Shown: one piece after another, positions 54,240-62,388 of the stretch
How positions within the stretch are numbered: position 1 is the stretch's first letter
Layout: each line of letters starts with the position of its first letter
Source: Paenibacillus macquariensis
GTDB taxonomy: Bacteria > Bacillota > Bacilli > Paenibacillales > Paenibacillaceae
Assembly (NCBI RefSeq): GCF_900156375.1
Contig: NZ_FTNK01000006.1
Span: 1-64,000 of the forward strand
DNA: 64,000 nt
Direction: 5' to 3'
Program-made: the position numbers and the translations under genes
The notes under the pieces: model-generated
Seen by the model: the letters and a program-made list of their open reading frames with translations, nothing else
What the model was told of the DNA's origin: nothing
Databases searched by the model: none

Positions 54240-55316
54240 TTACAAATAATAAGGAAGTACACATACAGGTTTAGACACGGTTTCACTTATTCCTGTATAT
54301 TGCAATCTTCCTGATTCTTGATCCACGCGGAATGTTACAAGATTGTTCGTATCTCGATTGGCTACAATGAGATAATCTCCATTTGGGGTTATCGCGAAAT
54401 GCCGTGGATGTCCACCTTCGCAAGATACATGTTCCACAAGGTTTAATTTACCTGTCGCTTCATCAAATGCATAAATAACAATGCTATCATGTCCTCGATT
54501 AGAGCCATACACATATTTCCCATCTTGAGAAATCGTAATCTCCGCACAACCATTCTCCCCTGTGAAACCCTCTGGGAGTGTAGGCACTGTCTCCTGCTCC
54601 TTCAATTCACCATGCTCAGCATCATACGTAAATGACGTGATTGTCGAGTCAAGTTCATTAATGACAAAAGCATAGGTTCCATGTGGGTGGAATGTTAGAT
54701 GTCTTGGTCCCGCTCCTGGATGGAGATGTGTTGTTCCTTTCTTGATCAACTGTTGCTTATCCGAATCGATACTATAGGCTTGAATGATATCTAATCCAAG
54801 GTCTTGTACGAACAAGTAATTGCCATCTGGACTGTAAAAAGAGGAATGTGGGTGCGGGCGATCTTGATTAGGATGTACACTGTGTCCTTCATGTTGCTTA
54901 ACATCCAATAGTTCTCCCAAGTTACCGTCTTGTTCAAGAGAGATCAACCCGATCATCCCTCCGTGATAACTAGTCACCGTAAGGAACTTGCCTTCTGAAT
55001 CCCGTTGAATATGGCATGTAGTCGCTTGTACACTATTCTTTCGGTTGATCAATTTCAACGTTCCTGTGGTAGGATCTACCGTAAACGCAACGATTTCACC
55101 GATCTTAGCACCCTCTGCGGACAATGTCTCTGAGATGGCATATAATTTATGTTGATCCAAATCTACATTTAAAAACGTCGGATTCTTAAGTCCAGCAACC
55201 TCGTCTACTCTTGTTAATTGCCCTGTTGCTTCATCCAATGAATACACATATACACCGCTATCTTCTGATTCAGCGTATGAACCTACAAATACAAACACAT
55301 CATTATTATCTACCAT
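54240..55316 (-). CDS. Lactonase family beta-propeller protein (6-phosphogluconolactonase type)
   Basis: 358 residues forming a seven-bladed propeller. Repeated blades read like GQLTRVDEVAGLKNPTFLNV, and the family signature HSVHPNQDRPHPHSSFYSPD and HPGAGPRHLTFHPHGTYAFV is intact. Pgl/YkgB-type members hydrolyse 6-phosphogluconolactone in the pentose phosphate pathway. Clear GGGAGG site before ATG at 55316. Downstream of the NagZ-like gene by 31 bases and probably cotranscribed. Confidence 0.88.
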   Translation of the reverse strand: MVDNNDVFVFVGSYAESEDSGVYVYSLDEATGQLTRVDEVAGLKNPTFLNVDLDQHKLYAISETLSAEGAKIGEIVAFTVDPTTGTLKLINRKNSVQATTCHIQRDSEGKFLTVTSYHGGMIGLISLEQDGNLGELLDVKQHEGHSVHPNQDRPHPHSSFYSPDGNYLFVQDLGLDIIQAYSIDSDKQQLIKKGTTHLHPGAGPRHLTFHPHGTYAFVINELDSTITSFTYDAEHGELKEQETVPTLPEGFTGENGCAEITISQDGKYVYGSNRGHDSIVIYAFDEATGKLNLVEHVSCEGGHPRHFAITPNGDYLIVANRDTNNLVTFRVDQESGRLQYTGISETVSKPVCVLPYYL

Positions 55317-55347
55317 TTATAATGCCTCCCTTAGTTGTATGTACCGT

Positions 55348-56664
55348 TTATTTCTTACCATTACCCACCTTGTTCAGGATCTGTTGTATGTCCGAATTCA
55401 GCGATTGTACATCTGGTCCTTTAGCCGGATCGTTGGTTAATTTATATTTCTCTTTCACCTTCAATATCGTATAGACCCGATTATTTAACACATCTTCTGA
55501 GATTTTCCCATGATTCACGGCATCTGTCAAAGCTTGAATAACCGATTGCCCCTTCTTCGCATCATGACCGATCAATACAATATTAGTACCCGCGAGTACC
55601 GTTTGAACGGAAGCTTTCTGTAAATCATAATTTTCCGCGATAGCACCCATGGTCATATCATCAGTCATGACAATGCCATTGAACCCAAGTTCATCACGTA
55701 ACAGATCCGTAATTATTTTCTTCGACAAAGAAGCAGGGACATCTGGGTCAACCTTAGGCATCAGAAGATGTGCGATCATCACCACTTCTGCTTGTTGTTT
55801 AATCGCATCTTGGAAAGGAACCAATTCAAGCTTGTGTAACCGTTCTAGGTCATTCTCAACCACAGGTAGACCGATGTGTGAATCAACTGACGTATCTCCG
55901 TGACCTGGGAAATGCTTAATGACTGGCACAACGCCTTGAGATTCTAACCCCTTCATGGTCGCAATGCCAAGTGAACTTACCAACTTCGCCTGATTTCCGA
56001 AGGAACGATCTCCAATAACCGGGTTATTGGGGTTACTATTAATATCAAGAACAGGAGCGAAGTCCATATTTAAACCGAATCCTTGTAACTCACGACCTAG
56101 AATCTGTCCGACTTCATTGGATATTTTCGTGTCATTTTTCTTCCCAATGGCTTTATTTGTAGGTAACTTAAGGAATTCCTTTGGCATCCGTGTCACACGG
56201 CCACCCTCTTCATCCACACTCATCCAGAGCGGGACTTTATTGGCAACGTTACTTTTCTTAAGGTCGTTAATTAAGCTTAACGCTTGCTGCGTATTCTCAA
56301 TATTATCTTTATAAAAAATAAACCCACCGACATGGAAGTCTTCAATGAATTTTCGACTATCCTCATCGATAATCGTACCTTCCATGCCAACAACAACCAA
56401 TTGACCTATCTTTTCCGCTGTCGTCATACCCTTCAAGAGTTCTTTAGCAGCATCTTCTGGTTCTGTTGGTTCTGTTGGTTTGAGATCTTCCGATGTTGTG
56501 CCATCAACATTAGACTGAGGAGGAGTATTCACACCTTCATTGGTCGTAGAGTTCGTACCTGAATTCTCACCCGTATTACCACTCGTACTACACCCTCCAA
56601 GAACAAGGATCACACACAACCAGACCATCATGACATTTAATTTCATGTCCGATTCATCACTCAT
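55348..56664 (-). CDS. nagZ: Lipoprotein beta-N-acetylhexosaminidase (GH3, NagZ-type)
   Basis: 438 residues. A lipoprotein signal (MVWLCVILVLGGCS, Cys about residue 25) and a Ser/Thr/Asn-rich linker of 50 residues lead into the GH3 barrel. The NagZ loop with the catalytic His/Asp dyad is KHFPGHGDTSVDSHIGLP, and the nucleophile Asp is in GIVMTDDMTMGAIA. It removes N-acetylglucosamine from muropeptides outside the membrane during wall recycling. The start could be 56664 or the ATG at 56646 just before the signal peptide; neither has a strong ribosome site. Confidence 0.92.
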   Translation of the reverse strand: MSDESDMKLNVMMVWLCVILVLGGCSTSGNTGENSGTNSTTNEGVNTPPQSNVDGTTSEDLKPTEPTEPEDAAKELLKGMTTAEKIGQLVVVGMEGTIIDEDSRKFIEDFHVGGFIFYKDNIENTQQALSLINDLKKSNVANKVPLWMSVDEEGGRVTRMPKEFLKLPTNKAIGKKNDTKISNEVGQILGRELQGFGLNMDFAPVLDINSNPNNPVIGDRSFGNQAKLVSSLGIATMKGLESQGVVPVIKHFPGHGDTSVDSHIGLPVVENDLERLHKLELVPFQDAIKQQAEVVMIAHLLMPKVDPDVPASLSKKIITDLLRDELGFNGIVMTDDMTMGAIAENYDLQKASVQTVLAGTNIVLIGHDAKKGQSVIQALTDAVNHGKISEDVLNNRVYTILKVKEKYKLTNDPAKGPDVQSLNSDIQQILNKVGNGKK

Positions 56665-56784
56665 TTCTTAAGAAATAGTTGCCGACATCTATATATTGTA
56701 CAAAACTTTAATTGTGATTAACAGTAATCCAACCTTGTTTCATACCTACTTCCCGTTTATCATACTTCCTGATCATTAATGTAA

Positions 56785-56813
56785 GGGGCCCCTGAACGAA
56801 TATCAGGGGCCCC
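56785..56813. terminator. Perfect 11-bp GC hairpin after bshB2
   Basis: GGGGCCCCTGA at 56785-56795 pairs exactly with 56803-56813. It lies 18 bases past the bshB2 stop. It lacks a long T run, so terminator activity is probable but not certain. Confidence 0.55.
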
Positions 56814-56830
56814 AACGTTTAACCTATTTA

Positions 56831-57481
56831 CTATTCAAATGAATATGTCCAGAATCGTTCTGTTCCGAACCTTTCCTTCATTGCATCACTCTCGACCATG
56901 TTACTGTCTACTGGTAACTGCCACTGGGAACGGTGAGCTTGTATCGATCCAATCTTATGTTTGAGGAAAGCCGTAACATCGACTTTCACATCTGGAAGAC
57001 CTAACATTTGCTCACAGTCTTTCGTGAATGCCATACAGTGGAGCGTTGGTCTTTGTTCCTTAGGCATCTTGGCTAGCGTACGAATAACAGCAGCACCTGT
57101 AGCATCATGATCTGGATGTACACTATAGAGTGGGTGAAAGGTAATCACTAATGATGGATTAAGTTCCGTAATAAGTTCCCCAAGTCTCTTACTCATAGCT
57201 TCATGATCTTCAAATTCAATAGTCTTATCGTGATAACCCATCATTCTTACATCGGTTATCCCAATAGACTTACAAGATTCCATCAGTTCCAACTTACGAA
57301 TCTGAGGAAGAGTTACCCGATTGGCAAACACGGGATTACCCATATTACGAGCCATCTCCCCTAAAGTTAAGCAGGCGTAGGTAACTTGTGTTCCTTCACT
57401 GATGCGCTTGGCTAACGTTCCTGAGAGACCGAAGCATTCATCATCTGGATGTGGAAGTACTACTAATATCTGACGTTCCAT
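56831..57481 (-). CDS. bshB2: Bacillithiol biosynthesis deacetylase BshB2
   Basis: 216 residues of the PIG-L/LmbE zinc deacetylase family. Zinc ligands are in LPHPDDECFG (residues 9-18) and HPLYSVHPDHDATG. It removes acetyl from GlcNAc-malate, and may also hydrolyse bacillithiol conjugates. It follows a YojF gene by 21 bases, the same pairing as yojF-yojG in Bacillus, which supports the BshB2 rather than BshB1 call. Confidence 0.9.
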   Translation of the reverse strand: MERQILVVLPHPDDECFGLSGTLAKRISEGTQVTYACLTLGEMARNMGNPVFANRVTLPQIRKLELMESCKSIGITDVRMMGYHDKTIEFEDHEAMSKRLGELITELNPSLVITFHPLYSVHPDHDATGAAVIRTLAKMPKEQRPTLHCMAFTKDCEQMLGLPDVKVDVTAFLKHKIGSIQAHRSQWQLPVDSNMVESDAMKERFGTERFWTYSFE

Positions 57482-57502
57482 ATGAGTTCCTCTTCTCCCT
57501 AA

Positions 57503-57847
57503 TTAAAATGGTTCTTTACTTAATTGTAACGATACGACAAGTTTACCTTCATTATCATGACCCGCAAGGATAAGACGTTCGCTATCGCTTTCATCCCAGT
57601 GCGTCAACCCCTGAGAATATACCCATCCTTCATTAATCTTGAGTCCGACACGAAAGGGACCGCTACCTTCAATCGAACCTAAAGTATATCGAATAATACC
57701 ATTACGTATAAAAGTGGACGCGGTTAATTTTGAATCATCGTTGTGGGAAGCATATGCTCCCGTCGTCATCTCAAGATGAATATAAAGTTCTTGGTCTTTC
57801 AATTGATCAATGACCAATTGAACGCTTGCCTGATCTATGGGTTGCAT
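57503..57847 (-). CDS. yojF: YojF family protein (DUF1806)
   Basis: 114 residues, small beta-rich cytoplasmic protein, no signal peptide. The sequence DQELYIHLEMTTGAYASHND and GWVYSQGLTHWDESDSERLI match the YojF family. Its role is unknown, but it is nearly always next to bshB2, so a link to bacillithiol metabolism is likely. GGAGGAGTAG-type site before the ATG at 57847. First gene of the pair. Confidence 0.87.
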   Translation of the reverse strand: MQPIDQASVQLVIDQLKDQELYIHLEMTTGAYASHNDDSKLTASTFIRNGIIRYTLGSIEGSGPFRVGLKINEGWVYSQGLTHWDESDSERLILAGHDNEGKLVVSLQLSKEPF

Positions 57848-58051
57848 TATCTTCTACTCCTCCGTCTGTAAATCGATCACTACATTTAAGTATGTTCTGT
57901 ATATTATAGTCTACATCATATAACATTCTCAAATAATAATATAAAAAAGCCTTCCCTCCTTCTATAAAAAGGACTGTCAACCCCTGTTAGACAAGGATTG
58001 GCAATACTTTTATAAGAAAAAGGTTCGGCTTCTTTATGTTATGGATTTATA

Positions 58052-58651
58052 TTAATTAAACACTAAAACGCGGTCTTCAAGTGGTTGGAATTCCTTCTCA
58101 CCAGCTGGAACGACTGTTTTACCAAATGGCATTTGAGCTAGAAGTTTCCATGATGCTGGAATGTTCCATGTTTGTTTCACTTCATCATCAATAAGTGGGT
58201 TGTAATGCTGCAAAGATGCACCGAAACCTTCGATTTCTAATGCTGTCCATACAACCAATTGGTGCATACCTGAAGACTGATTAGACCAGATAGGGAAATT
58301 ATCTGCATAAAGTGCAAATGATTCTTGAAGTCCTTCAACCACAGCTTGATCTTCAAAGAATAACACGGTGCCGTAACCGTTACGGAACAACGTCATTTTC
58401 TCAGCTGTAGGAGCAAATGATTCTGCTGGAACTACAGTTTTAAGTGTGTTCTCTGTGATATTCCAAAGTTTATCATGTTGTTCTCCAAGAAGAACAACCA
58501 CTCTAGCGCTCTGTGAGTTAAAAGAAGATGGTGTATGTTTTACTGCTTCGTTAACGATTTCCTGAATTCTTTCATCGGATACAACGGGTTCCTTACTTAT
58601 AACATAAACGGAACGTCTATTCTTAATTGCTTCAAAAAATTCCTTAGACAT
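58052..58651 (-). CDS. Nitroreductase family protein
   Basis: 199 residues of the NfsB/YdgI-like FMN-dependent nitroreductases. FMN contacts are in AIKNRRSVYVI (residues 9-19), HTPSSFNSQSARVVVL and GFGASLQHYNP. It reduces nitro, quinone or azo compounds with NAD(P)H as a dimer. GGGAGTTGCTTG precedes the ATG. Lone gene. Confidence 0.9.
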   Translation of the reverse strand: MSKEFFEAIKNRRSVYVISKEPVVSDERIQEIVNEAVKHTPSSFNSQSARVVVLLGEQHDKLWNITENTLKTVVPAESFAPTAEKMTLFRNGYGTVLFFEDQAVVEGLQESFALYADNFPIWSNQSSGMHQLVVWTALEIEGFGASLQHYNPLIDDEVKQTWNIPASWKLLAQMPFGKTVVPAGEKEFQPLEDRVLVFN

Positions 58652-58793
58652 AAATCAAGCAACTCCCTTAAAGTTATTTACTTACTTTTTTATTATATAT
58701 TATTTTTTCTCACAAAACAACTTTTTTTGTCGAATCCGTACGCATAACTATTTTGTGTAGCATTTATTGTTGATAACCATTAAATTTCTATGC

Positions 58794-58822
58794 AAAAAAA
58801 CCAGAGGCAACTGCCTCCAGTT
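58794..58822 (-). terminator. Terminator after the DegV gene
   Basis: CTGGAGGCA and TGCCTCTGG (minus strand) form the stem, followed by T7. It lies 28 bases past the DegV stop. Confidence 0.8.
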
Positions 58823-58849
58823 TCTATATTTCTTTATGAAATGTATGAA

Positions 58850-59686
58850 TTAATAATTATTTATCCACGATAATCCGATGGTACCTTCGCCAGCAAGAAT
58901 ACCAACGACAGGGATGAACGTCATAATCTCTATTTTTACAAGTGGATGCTCATCTGTAATTTCTTGCTTGATCTCTTGCGCTAATGTCATATTGTTAGCA
59001 TGCATAATGCATACCTTTTTTATTTTTTCAATATCCATTTTCAAATGTTCGATAAGCCTCTGTTTTGCTCTCTTCGCCGTACGAATCTTCTCATCAACAA
59101 GAATCTTCCCTTCATCGAAGCGAATGATCAACTGTATTTTAAGCAAATTACTAATGAATAATTGCGTGCCAGATACTCTACCACTACGATGAAGCTGTTG
59201 CAGATTCGCAGGAATCAGGTAAAATTTCGTATTATCAATCATTGGTTGAATTCGATCTTTAATTTCTTGAGCGGAGAAACCTTCGTGTTGCAAAGTAATT
59301 CCGTGCATAATCATTTCTCTAAATGGGAACGCACCCGCCTGTGAATCAATTCCAACCACGGTTGCTTCAGCAATTTCGGCCGCTTGAATCGAATTGTGAA
59401 AAGTACCACTAAGGGAAGAAGAACAATGAATAGCTATAATTTCATCATATTTATCCTTTAACGACTCGTACAATTCTATAAATTCTCCGATTGGAGGCTG
59501 TGAACTACCTGCTTTTTCAAAAACTTTAAGCTTCTCGTATACTTCATCGTTTGTAATATCGATGGTCTCTTTATAACTTTCATTACCAAATATAAGACGT
59601 AAGGGTACAATATAAATATGATTTTCTTTAGCAAAATCCGGGTCAATAGTACATGTACTATCCGTAACCCAAGCAATTGATTTCAT
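58850..59686 (-). CDS. DegV family fatty-acid-binding protein
   Basis: 278 residues with the two-domain DegV fold. WVTDSTCTIDPDFAKENHIY at the N terminus, GSSQPPIGEFIELYESL, and AIHCSSSLSGTFHNSIQAA carry the lipid-binding Thr and Ser residues. DegV/FakB proteins present fatty acids to the kinase FakA for phosphorylation. GTGAGAAGTGAAAA precedes the ATG. Lone gene. Confidence 0.9.
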   Translation of the reverse strand: MKSIAWVTDSTCTIDPDFAKENHIYIVPLRLIFGNESYKETIDITNDEVYEKLKVFEKAGSSQPPIGEFIELYESLKDKYDEIIAIHCSSSLSGTFHNSIQAAEIAEATVVGIDSQAGAFPFREMIMHGITLQHEGFSAQEIKDRIQPMIDNTKFYLIPANLQQLHRSGRVSGTQLFISNLLKIQLIIRFDEGKILVDEKIRTAKRAKQRLIEHLKMDIEKIKKVCIMHANNMTLAQEIKQEITDEHPLVKIEIMTFIPVVGILAGEGTIGLSWINNY

Positions 59687-59844
59687 TTTTCACTTCTCAC
59701 TTTCACAGATGATATAGTCTACGTTGATCCAATTAAATAAACATAACAAACTAACACCAGATATTCAACTTTACATCTCATCCCACTAGAAAACCCTATC
59801 AAACATTGATTATTTCATTATAATTAAATGTACTAGGAGATGAT

Positions 59845-60453
59845 ATGATGTTAATCCATATCGATCAACAATACGATCATATTGATTTCAGTAATTCTGA
59901 TTTATGTTATGGGGAACTGAGAAATTGTACATTTCATGAATGTACTTTTAACGGCACACCCTTAGAAGAAGTATTAACGATGAACTGCCAATTTATCAAT
60001 TGTAATTTTTCAAATGCCAATCTTAATGCTTCACAGCATATTGGTTCTGCCTTTACCAATTGCCGATTCAAAGGTAGTAATCTATTCGTATCCAAATTTG
60101 ATAACTGTAAGATGGTCGGATCTGACTTTGGTGAAGCACGAATGGATGGTATCACGATTATAGAAGGTGATTGGTCATACACTAACCTGCGACATGTGAA
60201 CTTTGGTAAGCAAGATTTACGCAAAATCCGATTTAGGGAAGCCGATTTATATCAAGCGAATTTAGAAAAAGCAGATCTTAGAGACGCAGATTTAACTCGA
60301 GTTCAATTGAGTACTGCAAGGTTACAGGGCGCTGATTTACGAGGTGCCATTCTCGACGGTATTGACTTTAAATCACTCGATATTAAAGGCGTTAGAATGG
60401 ATCTCATTCAGGCTTCATCATTCGCTCGGTCTTATGGGGCACGAATAGACTAA
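59845..60453 (+). CDS. Pentapeptide repeat protein
   Basis: 202 residues made almost wholly of A(D/N)LXX repeats forming a right-handed quadrilateral helix: NCNFSNANLNASQHIGSAF, FREADLYQANLEKADLRDAD and LQGADLRGAILDGIDFKSL. Some members (Qnr, MfpA) mimic DNA and protect gyrase; the looped Qnr features cannot be confirmed here, so function is open. GGAGATGAT precedes the start. A perfect terminator follows. Confidence 0.9.
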   Translation: MMLIHIDQQYDHIDFSNSDLCYGELRNCTFHECTFNGTPLEEVLTMNCQFINCNFSNANLNASQHIGSAFTNCRFKGSNLFVSKFDNCKMVGSDFGEARMDGITIIEGDWSYTNLRHVNFGKQDLRKIRFREADLYQANLEKADLRDADLTRVQLSTARLQGADLRGAILDGIDFKSLDIKGVRMDLIQASSFARSYGARID

Positions 60454-60460
60454 CGAACAG

Positions 60461-60494
60461 AAACAAGGAGGCAACTAATGTTGCCTCCTTGTTT
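60461..60494. terminator. Bidirectional terminator
   Basis: AAACAAGGAGGCAAC, loop TAAT, then its exact complement. It sits between convergent pentapeptide and map genes and can serve both. Confidence 0.85.
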
Positions 60495-60506
60495 GGTTAA
60501 CTCAAC

Positions 60507-61259
60507 TTATAAGTTCTGATCAGTCAAAATAATTGGGCCATCCACAGTAATCGCTAAAGTATGTTCGTATTGTGCTGACAAACCGCCATCAAGCGTTCTA
60601 GCCGTCCAACCATCAGAATCTATTTTACTACGATACGTGCCTGTATTAAGCATCGGCTCAATCGTAATAACCATGCCTTCCTTCAATCTTGGACCTACAT
60701 TTGGTGGACCATAATGAGGAACTTGAGGTTCTTCATGCATATCCTTACCAATACCATGTCCGATGAATTCTTTAACAACAGAGAATCCTTCGGCTTCAGC
60801 ATAAACCTGAATAGCATGCGAAATATCTCCAATTCGGTTGCCTACCACTGCCATCTCAATACCTTTGTAAAGTGATTCCTTTGTTACATCTAAGAGTTTC
60901 TGTGATTTCTCAGATACTTGACCTACTGCATAAGACCAAGCTGAATCTGCCAACCATCCGTTTAGATTCACGACCATATCAATCGTAACTATATCGCCTT
61001 CTTTTAACTTCGTATGCGTTGGGAAGCCATGACAAATGACATCATTCACAGATGCACAGGTTGCAAATCGATACCCATTATAACCTTTTTGCTCCGGTGT
61101 AGCTCCGTTCTTAATCATAAATTCCTCAGCAAATTTATCGATCTCCAAAGTAGCTATCCCAGGAACAATCATCTTACTGATCTCACGATGACATGCCGCT
61201 AATATTTCACCAGCTAGCTTCATCTTCTGGATTTGTTCTTTCGTCTTTATCGTAATCAT
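60507..61259 (-). CDS. map: Type I methionine aminopeptidase
   Basis: About 250 residues that remove the initiator Met from new proteins. The two-metal ligands are in GDIVTIDMVVNLNGWLADSA (both Asp), EFIGHGIGKDMHEEPQ (His), MVITIEPMLNTG (Glu) and AQYEHTLAIT (Glu). ATG at 61259 is chosen because GAGGG lies eight bases before it; a frame from 61274 adds five residues over that site. It stands outside the usual ribosomal-protein/secY context, so it is probably a second map copy. Confidence 0.93.
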   Translation of the reverse strand: MITIKTKEQIQKMKLAGEILAACHREISKMIVPGIATLEIDKFAEEFMIKNGATPEQKGYNGYRFATCASVNDVICHGFPTHTKLKEGDIVTIDMVVNLNGWLADSAWSYAVGQVSEKSQKLLDVTKESLYKGIEMAVVGNRIGDISHAIQVYAEAEGFSVVKEFIGHGIGKDMHEEPQVPHYGPPNVGPRLKEGMVITIEPMLNTGTYRSKIDSDGWTARTLDGGLSAQYEHTLAITVDGPIILTDQNL

Positions 61260-61448
61260 ATTCTTATCCCTCATTCTATTATGGTCTTCTTATTATAACC
61301 AAACTATTGTCGAGTAGGTGTAATAAAATTCAGTCCAAACAATAAAATTATACACCATCTCGGTATAGCATACAAAAGAACGGACTAAAAGATGCATAAA
61401 AAGTACTGACTGATCGTCCTATTATGGCATTACTCAATCATTCGTCCG

Positions 61449-62384
61449 CTAATTTGTTACCACATGTTTATTGTTCCTACTCGTGACTCGCATGAACAGG
61501 ATCATGCCCGCGATAGCCATTAGACCCCCACTGATTTGTATCCAACTCATGGTCTCGTTCAACAAAATAAATGCAAGCAAGCTTGCACCAATTGGCTCCC
61601 CAAGGATGCTCATCGAAACAGTCGTCGCAGATATGTACTGAAGTAACCAATTAAATAACATATGTCCGAACACCGTTGGAACGATGGCTAATAGAAGGAA
61701 TATCCCCCACTCTCGGTCATTATAATTCGTAAAGGATACCCCCATTATCACATTATAGAGGGCAAACACGACCACTGCTGAGAAGAATACAGACATGTTG
61801 TATACATATACCGATACTTGTGACATTAATTTCTGTCCGATTAACATATGAACGGCAACGGCCATGGTACCTAAGAACGATAATAGATCCCCATATAGAT
61901 TAGCACTTGAAATACCAACATCTCCCCACCCGATCAGGGCAGCTCCAGCAACAGCAATCAGCATGCCCACCTTCGCGAGTGATGATATTCTTTCTTTAAA
62001 TATAAAATACGCTCCACACCAGATAAATACGGGCTCAAGTGCTAATATAATTGTTGAACTCGACACCGTCGTATACTTTAATGAACCCATCCACAACAAA
62101 AAATGTAACGCTAGGAAAAACCCGGATACTCCCAGGAGGATCCAATTCTTATACGAAACCGCACGGAATTCAGAAACTCGTCGAATTCCGAAGGGAAGCA
62201 TAATTAATACTGCAAATAGAAGTCTATACATCCCTTGAATCGATGCAGGTGCGCTAGACCATTTCACAAATATAGCAGAGAAAGAGACCGCAATAACTCC
62301 GATGAGAAGCGGTATGATGATAGGAATAGGTGATGATGATTTCTTCATTGTAGATTGTAGATTCCTCTCGTGTTGGTGTTTCAA
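61449..62384 (-). CDS. DMT superfamily transporter (EamA)
   Basis: 311 residues with ten predicted helices in two EamA repeats (VIAVSFSAIFVKWSSAPASI in the first, YGDLLSFLGTMAVAVHMLIG at the second). Members export amino acids or other metabolites; the substrate is unknown. It begins four bases after the end of the SLH-GH18 gene, so the two are probably cotranscribed. Confidence 0.87.
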   Translation of the reverse strand: MKHQHERNLQSTMKKSSSPIPIIIPLLIGVIAVSFSAIFVKWSSAPASIQGMYRLLFAVLIMLPFGIRRVSEFRAVSYKNWILLGVSGFFLALHFLLWMGSLKYTTVSSSTIILALEPVFIWCGAYFIFKERISSLAKVGMLIAVAGAALIGWGDVGISSANLYGDLLSFLGTMAVAVHMLIGQKLMSQVSVYVYNMSVFFSAVVVFALYNVIMGVSFTNYNDREWGIFLLLAIVPTVFGHMLFNWLLQYISATTVSMSILGEPIGASLLAFILLNETMSWIQISGGLMAIAGMILFMRVTSRNNKHVVTN

Positions 62385-62388
62385 TCAT